A DNA stretch of 64,000 nucleotides from Actinacidiphila yeochonensis CN732 (GCF_000745345.1 NZ_JQNR01000004.1:1116001-1180000), one strand, 5' to 3'. Positions 1-10,717 are shown, numbered from the stretch's first letter. Numbers and translations are program-made. Notes: generated from the letters alone by a model not told the origin.

Positions 1-13
1 GCCCGATCATGTC

Positions 14-44
14 TTGGACCACTGGCGGGGTCTCGTCCTACTGT
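14..44 (+). promoter_or_regulatory. candidate promoter of the sdh operon
   Basis: TTGGAC at 14-19 and TACTGT at 39-44 are separated by 19 bases, and the ATG of the first gene lies only 7 bases after the -10 box. That geometry fits a leaderless transcript, which is common in actinomycetes. The spacing is one or two bases longer than ideal and the left edge of the window cuts off any upstream context. Confidence 0.4.
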
Positions 45-51
45 CGCGTCC

Positions 52-756
52 ATGGCACTGGCAACGCGTGCGAACCGCCCGCACTCCACCGCCCGCACCC
101 TGTGGGACTCCACCGTCGGCAAGAAGGCCGTCATGGCGGTGAGCGGTCTGGTGATGCTCCTGTACCTGCTCGTCCACATGCTCGGGAACCTGAAGATCTT
201 CTTCGGCGCGAACGACTACAACGGCTACGCGCACTGGCTGCGCACCCTGGGCGAGCCGGCCCTGCACTACCAGTGGGCGCTGTGGATCATCCGGGTGGTG
301 CTGGTCGCCAGCGTCGTCGCCCACGGGGTGAGCGCCTACCAGCTCAGCCGCCGCGACGCCAGGGCCCGACCCGTCGGCTACGTCCACCGCCGGGCCCGCT
401 CCAGCTACGCCACCCGCACCATGCGGTGGGGCGGGGTGATCCTGGCCCTGTTCATCGTCTGGCACCTGCTGGACCTCACCACGCTCACCGTCAACCGCAA
501 CGCGGAGCCGGGCCACCCCTACCAGAACGTCGAGGCCACCTTCCACACCTGGTACGGCGACGTCATCTACATCGTGGCGATGCTCGCCCTCGGTCTGCAC
601 GTCCGGCACGGACTGTGGTCCGCCGCCCAGACGCTCGGCCTCGGCAGCCGCAGCCGCGACCGCGCGCTCAGGGCCGCCGCCACCACCGTCGGGTTCGTCC
701 TGGCCGCCGGGTTCATCGCCGTACCGGTCGGCGTCATGACCGGAACCATCAACTGA
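52..756 (+). CDS. sdhC: succinate dehydrogenase/fumarate reductase cytochrome b subunit
   Basis: A 234-aa membrane anchor for a succinate:quinone oxidoreductase, binding haem b and passing electrons between the iron-sulfur subunit and the quinone pool. The sequence has about five hydrophobic helices (around residues 25-45, 75-105, 125-145, 165-185 and 210-230) and conserved histidines suited to haem ligation, for example in [18 protein letters not shown] and GLHVRHGLW. Length and the single anchor subunit match the Bacteroidetes/actinobacterial type with one fused anchor. ATG at 52 is chosen because it gives the full N-terminus before helix 1; no clear Shine-Dalgarno precedes it, consistent with a leaderless start. 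The flavoprotein gene follows 10 bases after the stop, so the three genes form one operon. This is probably the second, fumarate-reductase-like Sdh set seen in Streptomyces, not the main TCA enzyme. Confidence 0.93.
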   Translation: MALATRANRPHSTARTLWDSTVGKKAVMAVSGLVMLLYLLVHMLGNLKIFFGANDYNGYAHWLRTLGEPALHYQWALWIIRVVLVASVVAHGVSAYQLSRRDARARPVGYVHRRARSSYATRTMRWGGVILALFIVWHLLDLTTLTVNRNAEPGHPYQNVEATFHTWYGDVIYIVAMLALGLHVRHGLWSAAQTLGLGSRSRDRALRAAATTVGFVLAAGFIAVPVGVMTGTIN

Positions 757-766
757 GGGAGCCGAG

Positions 767-2712
<1,946 letters not shown>

Positions 2713-2716
<4 letters not shown>

Positions 2717-3462
2717 GGGTCACCCTGCGCATCTGGCGCCAGCCCGGCGCCGACGCCCCCGGCGCCATGAAGACCTACGACGTCGACGGCATCTCGCCCG
2801 ACATGTCGTTCCTCGAAGTCCTCGACACGCTCAACGAACGGCTCACCCTGGAGGGCGGGGACCCGGTCGCGTTCGACCACGACTGCCGCGAGGGCATCTG
2901 CGGCGCGTGCAGCCTCGTCATCGACGGCCAGGCGCACGGCCCCGAGCGCACCACCTCCTGCCAACTGCACATGCGCTCCTTCCGCGACGGCGACACCATC
3001 GACGTCGAGCCCTGGCGGGCGGCTGCCTTCCCCGTGGTGCGCGACCTCGTCGTCGACCGCGGCGCGTTCGACCGCATCATCCAGGCCGGCGGCTACGTCA
3101 GCGTGGCCACCGGCTCCGCGCCCGAGGCGCACGCCACCCCCGTGCCCAAGGCCGACGCGGACCGCGCCTTCGAGCACGCCGAGTGCATCGGCTGCGGAGC
3201 CTGCGTGGCCGCCTGCCCCAACGGCTCCGCGATGCTCTTCACCTCCGCGAAGATCAACCACCTCGGCTCCCTCCCGCAGGGCGCGCCGGAGCGGGAGACG
3301 CGGGTGCTGGACATGGTCGCCCAGATGGACGCCGAGGGCTTCGGCGGCTGCACCCTCACCGGGGAGTGCGCGACCGCCTGCCCGAAGGGCATCCCGCTGA
3401 TGTCCATCACCTCGATGAACCGCGAGTGGCTGCGCGCCAACCGCAAGGCCACCCGGCGCTGA
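2713..3462 (+). CDS. sdhB: succinate dehydrogenase/fumarate reductase iron-sulfur subunit
   Basis: A 249-aa electron-transfer subunit linking the flavoprotein to the cytochrome b anchor. Three cluster-binding motifs are visible in the canonical order: the [2Fe-2S] ferredoxin-like [15 protein letters not shown] near residue 60, the [4Fe-4S] [14 protein letters not shown] near residue 160, and the third cluster [14 protein letters not shown] near residue 215. ATG at 2713 overlaps the sdhA stop by four bases. The protein is a few tens of residues longer than the Escherichia coli subunit, as is usual in this sub-family. No terminator hairpin is evident in the 51 bases before the next, convergent gene. 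Confidence 0.96.
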
Positions 3463-3513
3463 GCAGGCGGGCTGACGGGCTGGTGACACGCACGGCCCGG
3501 CCCCTCCCCGCCC

Positions 3514-4262
3514 TCAGCCCAGCAGCGGCAGCCGGTCCGCGTCCGGGCCGAGGGCGCGCCGCTCGGCGGAGGTGAGCCGGGCCCGGCCGGTGGCCGCGCG
3601 GGCGTAGTACGCGTCGTCCCAGTCCAGCGGCACCGGGCGGCCGAGCAGCCCGTCCAGGGTGGCCCGGACCGCGGCCAGGCCGGGAGCCGACGGGCCGGGC
3701 GCCGACGGAAGGCGGGCCACCAGGTCCAAGTGGTGGATCGTCGCCTCCACCGCCAGCGTCGTCAGCAGGTCCGCGGCGGTCAGCACATGCCCCTGCGTAC
3801 CCACCCGCGCCGCCGGGTCCGCCGCCGCCCCGCGCGCGCCGCGGCCGACGCCGTCTCCGCGTACAGGCCGCGCAACTGGTCGAAGAGCAGGAACATGCTC
3901 GCGCCCACCCGCACGAAGCGCCGCCCGTCGGCCGCGCCCCGGGTGCCCGGCCGCCAGTCCGCCCAGTAACCGGTCGCGTCCCGGTCCGGCGGCCCCGCAG
4001 CCGGGGTGTGCAGCGCGACGAGACCGCGCTGCGCGTCCATCACCAGGTGGAACACCAGATCGCGCACCGCCCAGCCGGTGCAGGCCGTCGGCCGCCACGA
4101 CGCGTCCTCGTCCAGCCCCGCGAGGACGTCGAGCAGTGCCCGGTAGGAGGCGTCCAGCACCTCCGCCGCGCCCGCCGCCCCCGCGGCGTCCGTACCCGAT
4201 CCCGCCGTGCCCGATCCCGTCCGCCGCCGCGCGTTCGCGCGGGCGGCCGCGCGCTCGTCCAT
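3514..4262 (-). pseudogene. DinB/maleylpyruvate isomerase-like protein, frameshifted
   Basis: Two overlapping minus-strand frames together spell one mycothiol-dependent maleylpyruvate isomerase/DinB-type four-helix protein. The first frame (from ATG 4262) carries the N-terminal part, with the family-like WRPTACTGWAVRDLVFHLVM (a histidine of the metal-binding triad), but runs into arginine-rich nonsense and stops near 3780. The second frame carries the C-terminal part, with LAVEATIHHLDLVARLP and ending at 3514. They join near 3823-3842, in a CG-alternating and G-rich run where a 2-base CG gain or 1-base loss would restore a continuous protein of about 248 aa. Family members act on small thiol adducts; the exact substrate cannot be inferred. 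The break may be a true mutation or a sequencing error in a hard template. Confidence 0.72.
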
Positions 4263-4369
4263 GGCCCGTCAGCCTAGGCAGCGACGCCGGAACGGTCCAG
4301 CGGCGGCTCCCGGGGCGGGGGAGCGGAGTTAGCCTGGAACCGACCGGTCAACCCAATGGAGGCAACGCC

Positions 4370-4747
4370 ATGGCACGCACCGTCAAGACGCCGGGTCCCG
4401 ACCACCCGATCACCGTCGAACCCACCGGCGCCCGCGTCGTGGTGCGGGCAGGCGGCCGCGTGGTCGCCGACACCACCGCCGCGGTGACCCTGTGCGAGGC
4501 CGACTACCCGCCCGTCTACTACCTCCCGCTCGACGACGTCGCCCCCGACGCGCTGCGCCCGACCGACAGCCACACGTACTGCCCGTACAAGGGCGAGGCG
4601 TCCTACTACACGCTGGTGGGCGCCGCCGGGGAGGCCGCCGACGCGGTGTGGACGTACCCGTCGCCGTACGACGCGGTCGCGGAGATCGCCGGGCACGTGG
4701 CGTTCTACCCGCAGCACGTGGACATCCTGGTGGAGGAAGCCGCCTGA
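4370..4747 (+). CDS. DUF427 domain protein
   Basis: A 125-aa single-domain protein of the DUF427 family, a small beta-rich fold common in actinobacteria and without a firmly established activity. The family hallmark is the segment SHTYCPYKGEASYYTL near residues 65-80, followed by AVWTYPSPYDA and a C-terminal HVAFYPQHVDILVEE. ATG at 4370 is preceded by GGAGG with 7 bases between, which decides the start over upstream in-frame codons that would read through the convergent neighbour. It stands alone: the neighbour on the left is the broken isomerase-like gene on the other strand, and the acetyltransferase on the right begins 93 bases downstream on the same strand. Confidence 0.88.
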   Translation: MARTVKTPGPDHPITVEPTGARVVVRAGGRVVADTTAAVTLCEADYPPVYYLPLDDVAPDALRPTDSHTYCPYKGEASYYTLVGAAGEAADAVWTYPSPYDAVAEIAGHVAFYPQHVDILVEEAA

Positions 4748-4840
4748 CGTCCCCGCCCGGTACCCCGTCGGCCGCCCCGGCCGGCGGGGTACCGCGCGTT
4801 GGCGGCACCGACGCCGCCCGGGGACCCGCACACTGGGTCC

Positions 4841-5425
4841 ATGGGCGAGAACAAGAGGCGGATGCTGGCGGGCGACTGGTACATCGCCGACGACGAGGAG
4901 CTGGCCGCGGACACCGAGCGGCGCGAACGGCTGTGCCGGGCCTTCAACACCGCCGAGGACCGCGCCGAATGCCGTTCGGCACTGGCCGAGTTGCTCGGCT
5001 CGCTGGGCGAAGGGGCCGCCGTCCGCGCGCCGTTCCAGTGCGACTACGGCACCCACATCAGCATCGGACCGCGCACCTTCGTCAACTTCGGCGCCGTCTT
5101 CCTGGACGCCGCCCCGATCACGGTGGGCGCCGACGTGCAGATCGGGCCGAACGTCCAACTCCTCAACCCCACCCACGAGATGGACGCCGAACGGCGCCGC
5201 GCCGGCTGGGAGAGGGCGCTGCCGGTCACCATCGGCGACAACGTCTGGCTCGGCGGCGGCGCCATCGTCTGCCCCGGCGTCACCATCGGCCCGGACACGG
5301 TCGTCGGCGCCGGCTCGGTCGTCACCCGCGACCTGCCCGCGGGCGTCCTGGCCGTCGGCAGCCCGGCCCGGGTGGTGCGCGGCCTGGACCGGACGGCGGA
5401 GTCCGGCGCGCCCGACCACCGCTGA
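4841..5425 (+). CDS. maa: sugar O-acetyltransferase, maltose acetyltransferase type
   Basis: A 194-aa hexapeptide-repeat acyltransferase that moves acetyl from acetyl-CoA to a sugar hydroxyl, related to maltose and galactoside acetyltransferases. The N-terminal Mac domain is recognisable (MLAGDWYIADDEELAADTER, residues 7-26), then the left-handed beta helix with repeated I/V-G-x-x-x motifs, and the catalytic histidine region LLNPTHEMDAERR near residues 108-120. Start ATG 4841 matches the usual family N-terminus. The gene is followed by a strong hairpin at 5477-5511. The physiological acceptor sugar is unknown; in other bacteria the role is often detoxification of surplus sugars. Confidence 0.93.
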   Translation: MGENKRRMLAGDWYIADDEELAADTERRERLCRAFNTAEDRAECRSALAELLGSLGEGAAVRAPFQCDYGTHISIGPRTFVNFGAVFLDAAPITVGADVQIGPNVQLLNPTHEMDAERRRAGWERALPVTIGDNVWLGGGAIVCPGVTIGPDTVVGAGSVVTRDLPAGVLAVGSPARVVRGLDRTAESGAPDHR

Positions 5426-5476
5426 CAGCCGGCCCCGAGCCGGCCCCGGCGGCTTCCCGGGCGCCCCGGCACGCGA

Positions 5477-5511
5477 ACGGGCCGCCGCCCCGAAGTGGGA
5501 CGGCGGCCCGT
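5477..5511. terminator. bidirectional hairpin between convergent genes
   Basis: ACGGGCCGCCG and CGGCGGCCCGT form a perfect 11-bp stem with a 13-base loop. It lies between the acetyltransferase stop (5425) and the stop of the minus-strand MFS gene (5555), so it can serve both transcripts. No U-tract follows, as usual in Streptomyces. Confidence 0.7.
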
Positions 5512-5554
5512 GGTGCCGGGAGGGGCGAGCGGTCGCAGGGCAGGTGCCGGAGGG

Positions 5555-7024
5555 CTACGCCTTGGCCTCCGCCTTGACCGGCTTCGGTATCAGGAACGAC
5601 ACCGCGAGTGCCAGCAGGATCAGCACCAGACCGGCGATCATCGCGGAGGAGTAGCCGGTGGTCGACGAGGCCGAGGACGGCTTCGTGGCGTTCTGGACCG
5701 CGTCGAGGATGACGAAGCTGATGCCGGCGCCCAGGTTGAACGCGCCCGCGTTCAGGCCGGGCAGGAAGCCGGGGTTGTCGTCGGGGGACAGGACGATGCC
5801 CAGGCCGTTGAGGATGATGTTGCCGATGCCCGCGTAGGTGATGCCGACGAGCAGCGAGCCGATCAGCAGCCACGCCCGCGAGTCGAGGTGGATGGTGGCG
5901 GCGAGGATCGCGACGGACACCACGGAGCCGATCAGCCCGACCCGCAGCACGCGGCCGTAGCCCCAGGTGGCGGCGGCGCGGCCGGCCAGCGGGCCCATGG
6001 CGAAGCCGGCGAGGGCGTACGGGGTGAGCGTCCACCAGGCCGAGCCGGTGGCCGACATGCCGAGGCCCGCGTGGGCGTCCTGGGCGAAGGCGGGCACGAG
6101 GCCGTTCATGATCGCGAAGACGCCGGTCATGGTGAGCAGGGTGCAGGTCAGCAGCGACCACGTGGCGCGGCGCTTCAGGTGGTGCAGAGCGGCCAGCGGG
6201 TGGGCCGCCCGGCCCTCGTTGCGCCAGAAGAGGGCGAAGGAGACGACCGCGATGACGGCCATGACCGCGACGTACGCCCAGTTCGCCGAGCCGAGCTTGC
6301 CCGCCTCGTCGAAGGCGAGCAGCAGGGTGCCCACCGACACGGCGAGGAAGAGCGTGCCGAGCCAGTCCATGCGGGTGGTGCCGGCGGCGGCACGCGACTC
6401 ACGGGTGAGGGTCGCGACGAGCACCGCGCCGATCGCGGCGACGGCGGCCATGGTCCAGAAGACGGCGCCGAAGCCGAAGTTGTCGGTGAGCGAGCCGCCA
6501 GCCACCGAGTCGATACCGGCGATGCCGCCGTTGACGGCGGTGATCACGCCGAGCAGGGTGCCGTAGAGCTTCGGCTCGCGGACCTCGTTGCGCAGCATGA
6601 TGAGGCACAGCGGCACGGTCGGTCCGCTGATGCCCTGGAGCACGCGGCCGACGAACAGCACCGGCACGTTGCCGGCCAGCGCGGAGATGACGCACCCGAT
6701 GACCATCAGGGCGAGCATCCCGACCAGGACGCGGCGGCGGCCGATCAGGTCGCCCAGGCGCGGCAGGAAGAGGGAGAAGACGGCCGCGGAGGTGAAGAAC
6801 GCGGTCTGGGTGTTGCCGATGGACACCGACGAGGTGTGCAGCGACGTCGCCATGTCCGACAGCGCCGGGCTGAGCATGCTCGCGTTGAGCTGGAAGGCGA
6901 AGCAGGCGACCAGCAGGGCCGCCATGAGGGCGCCGATCCTGGCCGGGCGGCCGGACCGCTCGTCGAGCCCGCCCAGGGCTCCGGCGGCCTCCCCGGCCGG
7001 CGCGGGTGCGGGAGAGAAGTTCAC
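5555..7024 (-). CDS. uriT: MFS transporter, probable nucleoside (uridine) permease
   Basis: A 489-aa major facilitator with about 14 hydrophobic segments, resembling the DHA2-like family in length. The conserved motif A region reads GDLIGRRRVLVG near residue 80, and a long cytoplasmic N-terminal tail precedes helix 1. Its ATG at 7024 overlaps the stop of the nucleoside hydrolase gene by four bases, so the two are co-translated. The gene set hydrolase, MFS, LacI repressor and ribokinase is the one described as the uriR-rbsK1-uriT-uriH operon of Corynebacterium glutamicum, and by that analogy the substrate is a nucleoside. Sequence alone cannot exclude another sugar or drug substrate. Confidence 0.75.
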   Translation of the reverse strand: MNFSPAPAPAGEAAGALGGLDERSGRPARIGALMAALLVACFAFQLNASMLSPALSDMATSLHTSSVSIGNTQTAFFTSAAVFSLFLPRLGDLIGRRRVLVGMLALMVIGCVISALAGNVPVLFVGRVLQGISGPTVPLCLIMLRNEVREPKLYGTLLGVITAVNGGIAGIDSVAGGSLTDNFGFGAVFWTMAAVAAIGAVLVATLTRESRAAAGTTRMDWLGTLFLAVSVGTLLLAFDEAGKLGSANWAYVAVMAVIAVVSFALFWRNEGRAAHPLAALHHLKRRATWSLLTCTLLTMTGVFAIMNGLVPAFAQDAHAGLGMSATGSAWWTLTPYALAGFAMGPLAGRAAATWGYGRVLRVGLIGSVVSVAILAATIHLDSRAWLLIGSLLVGITYAGIGNIILNGLGIVLSPDDNPGFLPGLNAGAFNLGAGISFVILDAVQNATKPSSASSTTGYSSAMIAGLVLILLALAVSFLIPKPVKAEAKA

Positions 7025-8004
7025 GCCTGCTCACCCTTCGTGGCGTCGGCGCCGTCGGCGTCGCCGCCCTCGCCGATCCGCTCCAGGGCGTCGACGACCA
7101 TGTCCCAGAAGCGGTCGCGGTCGAGCTTGACGGCGACCTGGGTGCGGCAGTCCTCGGGGGCCGGGCGGCGGAAGTCGGCGACGGTCATGCCGACCGTCAG
7201 CGAGCCGTGCAGCTCGATGTCGACGGGGGCGCGGCGGACCGTCATCACGTCGGGGTCGATGACGTAGGCGACGGCGCACGGGTCGTGCACCGGCGGGTGC
7301 TCGAAGCCCTGGGCCTCCAGGTACATGGTGCCGAAGAAGTCCAGCAGCTCACCGACGAAGCGGGCCGGGCGGGTGCCCACGGCGGCGATCTTCTCGCGCA
7401 CCTCGGGCGTGGCCAGCGCCTGGTGGGTCAGGTCCAGACCCACCATGGTGACCGGCCAGCCGGCGTTGAAGACGATGTGCGCGGCCTCGGGGTCGATGAT
7501 GATGTTGAACTCGGCGACCGCGCTCCAGTTGCCCTCGTGGTAGCCGCCGCCCATCAGGACGACCTCGCGGACACGCTCGGCGATGCGCGGCTCCTTGCGC
7601 ACGGCCAGGGCGATGTTGGTCAGGCCCGCCGTCGGGACGATGGTGATCTCGCCCGGCTCGTGGGACATCACGGTGTCGATGATCAGGTCGACCGCGTGCC
7701 TGCGGTCCAGCTCGATCTGCGGCTCGGGCAGCACCGGGCCGTCCAGACCGGACTCGCCGTGGATGTCGGGGGCGGTCTCGATCTCGCGGACCAGGGGACG
7801 CGGGCTGCCGGCGGCGAACGGCACGCCGGTGATGCCGGCGATCCGGGCGACCGACAGGGCGTTGCGGGTCACCTTCTCCAGCGTCTGGTTGCCGACCACG
7901 GTGGTGACGGCGACCAGCTCAACGCTGGGGCTGCCGTGAGCCAGCAGCATGGCGATCGCGTCGTCGTGTCCGGGATCGCAGTCGAGGATGATCTTCCTGG
8001 TCAA
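7021..8004 (-). CDS. uriH: nucleoside hydrolase (inosine/uridine-preferring type)
   Basis: A 327-aa N-ribohydrolase that splits nucleosides into base and ribose. The calcium-binding signature ILDCDPGHDDAIAM is at the very N-terminus, and later family landmarks include GGGYHEGNWSAVAEFNIIID near residues 155-175 and HPPVHDPCAVAYVID near residue 245. TTG at 8004 is preferred because it sits directly before the DxDxxxDD motif and is preceded by AAAGGGG at normal spacing; longer upstream in-frame starts would add an unconserved tail. It is the first gene of a two-gene operon with the MFS transporter and is transcribed divergently from the LacI gene, sharing a 527-base intergenic region with two LacI-like half-palindromes. 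The ribose released would feed the ribokinase at 9717. Confidence 0.92.
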   Translation of the reverse strand: MTRKIILDCDPGHDDAIAMLLAHGSPSVELVAVTTVVGNQTLEKVTRNALSVARIAGITGVPFAAGSPRPLVREIETAPDIHGESGLDGPVLPEPQIELDRRHAVDLIIDTVMSHEPGEITIVPTAGLTNIALAVRKEPRIAERVREVVLMGGGYHEGNWSAVAEFNIIIDPEAAHIVFNAGWPVTMVGLDLTHQALATPEVREKIAAVGTRPARFVGELLDFFGTMYLEAQGFEHPPVHDPCAVAYVIDPDVMTVRRAPVDIELHGSLTVGMTVADFRRPAPEDCRTQVAVKLDRDRFWDMVVDALERIGEGGDADGADATKGEQA

Positions 8005-8068
8005 CGTGAGCCCCTTTGCTCTGCCGGGCGGTAGGTAGTGCCCGCCGGGGATACCGGCGGGGAATCCG

Positions 8069-8084
8069 TGGAAACGATTGCCAG
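8069..8084. promoter_or_regulatory. candidate LacI-family operator near the hydrolase start
   Basis: TGGAAACGATTGCCAG is an imperfect palindrome centred on the CG step typical of LacI-family operators (half sites GGAAACG and CGATTGCC). It lies 65 bases upstream of the TTG start of the nucleoside hydrolase. The rest of the 8005-8531 intergenic region shows a relatively AT-richer patch (8200-8400) but no clear promoter that I would call. Confidence 0.35.
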
Positions 8085-8458
8085 CGCATGCCGCTGCCGA
8101 AGACACCCCGGTGATGGCTCCGGCCTCGGCCGCACGGGCGGCCGATGTGACGTATCCCATGGCCGGTGCCCTCAGTGTTTCCACCGCTCAGGGCGGATCA
8201 CGGGCACGTCCCGGGGGATGGACGCTGTCGGCGCGACACGTTACCGGAGTCTGATCGTCCGGTTCTGCATGCCCTGCGAGAGGGCCTTGCGGTGCCTGCG
8301 GTCACGACATCAGGAAATCGTTCTCCGAAGGAAGAGTGCGGACGCGCCCCCCGAGTTGTCAATGGATGAGGCGCACATCACGTTTCATGCCGTCCGTCCG
8401 GTGAGTGGAGCCGTGACCGAGTCATCACCGTGTCGACCAACTGGCCCCACCTCGGGGT

Positions 8459-8473
8459 GATAACGTTTGCCGG
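8459..8473. promoter_or_regulatory. candidate LacI-family operator near the repressor start
   Basis: GATAACGTTTGCCGG contains the palindromic core AACGTT and a CGTTTGCC half site that resembles the second half of the site at 8069-8084. It is 59 bases upstream of the LacI gene, so autoregulation is plausible. Confidence 0.4.
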
Positions 8474-8531
8474 CATCAAGGGTGACGTGGTCCGCAGTGC
8501 GGCGGTCCGCGGTGAGCGAGGAGGCTGCCCG

Positions 8532-9683
8532 GTGAGCGAGGTGACCCTCAGGGACGTTGCGTCGCTGTCCGGCTGCTCGGTATCGACGGTCTCCCGCGTG
8601 CTCGCCGGCACCCGGCCGGTCGGCGAGGAGATCGCCGTCCGGGTCCGCGCCGCCGCCGAGACCCTCGGCTACGTGCCCAACCAGGTGGCCCGTTCGCTGC
8701 GCAGCCGTTCCACGGGCACCGTCGGCCTCGTCCTGCCGCAGATCACCAACCCGTTCTACCCCTCGCTGGTGCGCGAGTTGACGCACGTCCTGCACTGGTA
8801 CGGGCGGGCGGCACTGCTCGCCGACAGCGACGACGATCCCGAGGTGGAGGCCGGACGGATCGCCGACCTGCTCGGCCGCAGGGTCGACGCCCTGCTGGTG
8901 GTCCCGGTGGACGAGCGGCTCAGCCGCCCCGCGGTCGCCGAGGCGGCCGGGCGGGTGCCGCTGGTGCTGCTCGACCGCGGCTGCGGGCCGGGCGTCGCGG
9001 ACCTGGTGGCCGTCGACAACGCCGCCGGCATCGTCCAGATCCTGGACCACCTGGCCGCCACCGGCCGCCGCCGCCCCTGCTTCGTCGGCGCCGCCGGCAC
9101 GGACTCGGCGGCGGCGGAGCGCCGGGCCGCCTTCGACGCCGGCGCCGCCGCGTTCCTCCCCGAGGGGGAGCGGGCCCTGGTCGAACTCGGCGACTTCTCC
9201 GTCGCGTGGGGCCGGGCCGCCGTCGACCGGCTGTGGCCGTCCCGCCCCGACGCCGTGGTGTGCGCCAACGACCTCATTGCCATCGGGGCCCTGCAACGCC
9301 TCCGCGAGCTGGGCGTCGACGTGCCCGGCGACGTCGCCGTGACCGGCTTCGACGACGTGCCGATGGCGTCGCTCACCGCCCCGGCGCTCACCACCGTCCG
9401 CCAGCCGGTGCACGAACTCGCCTCCGAGGCGGCCGCGTTGCTGGAGAGGGGGATCGACTCCGGCGGTCCGGGGGCCGAGGGGCCGACGGAACGGCCGGCA
9501 GCCGGCGGGTCCGTACGGTACGGCTCACACCGGAGCTGGCCGTCCGCGCCTCCAGCGTTCCGCCGGTCGCCGGGCCCCGCCCGGCCCCGGAGCCGAGACC
9601 GCCGCCGCCCCGCCACCCCGAACGGGGTCCGGCAGGCCCGGCCTGCGCCGGAAGGACGCCGTACCCCGCCCCCGCCCCCATGA
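8532..9683 (+). CDS. uriR: LacI-family repressor of the nucleoside locus, C-terminus frameshifted
   Basis: As written the gene encodes 383 aa. The N-terminal HTH is clear (VTLRDVASLSGCSVSTVSRV, residues 4-23), followed by the periplasmic-binding-like sugar domain with VGLVLPQITNPFYPSLVREL and VTGFDDVPMASLTAPALTTV. After about residue 325 the frame turns into a low-complexity Arg/Pro tail. The neighbouring frame instead holds the classical LacI ending TVRLTPELAVRASS (around 9513-9555) and continues to a stop at 9706, close to the ribokinase start. A single lost base between roughly 9440 and 9515 would explain this. GTG at 8532 is chosen because it sits immediately before the HTH. Effector binding residues are upstream of the break, so repression may survive. 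Confidence 0.85.
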   Translation: MSEVTLRDVASLSGCSVSTVSRVLAGTRPVGEEIAVRVRAAAETLGYVPNQVARSLRSRSTGTVGLVLPQITNPFYPSLVRELTHVLHWYGRAALLADSDDDPEVEAGRIADLLGRRVDALLVVPVDERLSRPAVAEAAGRVPLVLLDRGCGPGVADLVAVDNAAGIVQILDHLAATGRRRPCFVGAAGTDSAAAERRAAFDAGAAAFLPEGERALVELGDFSVAWGRAAVDRLWPSRPDAVVCANDLIAIGALQRLRELGVDVPGDVAVTGFDDVPMASLTAPALTTVRQPVHELASEAAALLERGIDSGGPGAEGPTERPAAGGSVRYGSHRSWPSAPPAFRRSPGPARPRSRDRRRPATPNGVRQARPAPEGRRTPPPPP

Positions 9684-9716
9684 CCGCAACGACCCGAACA
9701 GCGTGAGGAACCAGCA

Positions 9717-10619
9717 GTGATCACCGTCGTCGGAAGCCTGAACCTCGACCTCGTGGCGCCGGTGCCGCGCCACCCCGTGCCCGGAGAGACCGTGCTGGGC
9801 GGGGACATCGCCCAGCACCCCGGCGGCAAGGGCGCCAACCAGGCCGTCGCCGCGGCACGCCTCGGCGGGCAGGTCGCCTTCGTCGGCCGGGTCGGCGACG
9901 ACGACGCGGGCCACGTGATGGCCGAAGCGGTGCGCGGCCAGGGTGTCGACACCACGTACGTGCGCACCACCGCGGACACCCCGACCGGCCGGGCGATGAT
10001 CGCCGTCAGCCCGGTGGGCGAGAACAGCATCATCGTCAGCCCGGGCGCCAACTCCCGCCTCACGGCCGCCGACTGCGAGGCCGCCGCCGACGTGCTGGCC
10101 CGGTCGGCCGTCACCGTGCTCCAGCAGGAGGTGCCGGACGAGGCCAACCACGCCGCGGCCCGGCTCGCCGGCGGGACGGTGCTGTACAACCCGGCGCCGG
10201 TGACGCAGGAGTCCGTCCCGCCGCCGCACGTCGACCTGCTGGTGCCGAACCGCACCGAGCTGGCCGCGCTCACCGGCACGGACGTGCCCCGGACGATCGA
10301 CGAGGTCGTCACGGCCGCCCGCCGGCTGCGCGGCGCGGGCGCGGTCGTCGTCACCCTCGGCGGCGACGGCGTCCTGCTGCTGGAGGGCACGGCGCACCTG
10401 CACCTCCCGGCCTACCGCGTCGAGCCGAAGGACACCACCGCCGCCGGTGACTGCTTCTGCGGCGCCCTCGCGGTCGGGCTCTCCGAGGGCCGCTCCCTGG
10501 AGGAGGCCGCCCGCTGGGCCTCGGCGGCGGCGGCGCTGAGCACGACCCGCGCGGGAGCCCAGTCCTCCCTGGCGACGCGGGACGAGGTCGAGGCCTTCAT
10601 CGAGCGCAACCGCGCCTGA
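9717..10619 (+). CDS. rbsK: ribokinase
   Basis: A 300-aa PfkB-family kinase that phosphorylates ribose to ribose 5-phosphate. Motif 1 reads HPGGKGANQAVAAARLG near residues 38-54, and the ATP-site motif 2 reads KDTTAAGDCFCGALAVG near residue 240, with the catalytic base in AAGD (usually GAGD). VEPKDTTA and the NPAP segment also fit ribokinases. The GTG start at 9717 is preceded by GAGGAA. It lies directly downstream of the LacI repressor and completes the nucleoside pathway: uptake, hydrolysis to base and ribose, and phosphorylation of ribose for the pentose phosphate pool. Confidence 0.94.
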   Translation: MITVVGSLNLDLVAPVPRHPVPGETVLGGDIAQHPGGKGANQAVAAARLGGQVAFVGRVGDDDAGHVMAEAVRGQGVDTTYVRTTADTPTGRAMIAVSPVGENSIIVSPGANSRLTAADCEAAADVLARSAVTVLQQEVPDEANHAAARLAGGTVLYNPAPVTQESVPPPHVDLLVPNRTELAALTGTDVPRTIDEVVTAARRLRGAGAVVVTLGGDGVLLLEGTAHLHLPAYRVEPKDTTAAGDCFCGALAVGLSEGRSLEEAARWASAAAALSTTRAGAQSSLATRDEVEAFIERNRA

Positions 10620-10669
10620 TCAGGGCGTCACCCGCTCTGAGCCGCGCGGGAGCCGGGCGCGTCCGCTCG

Positions 10670-10717
10670 CTTGCGGGCTTACGGGCTTGCGGGCTTGCGG
10701 GCTTGCGGGCTTGCGGG
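10670..10717. repeat. six tandem copies of an 8-bp unit
   Basis: CTTGCGGG is repeated six times head to tail; the second copy reads CTTACGGG. The array sits in the gap between the convergent ribokinase and LacI genes. The unit length is not a multiple of three and no gene crosses it, so it is most likely a slippage array. Confidence 0.85.
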
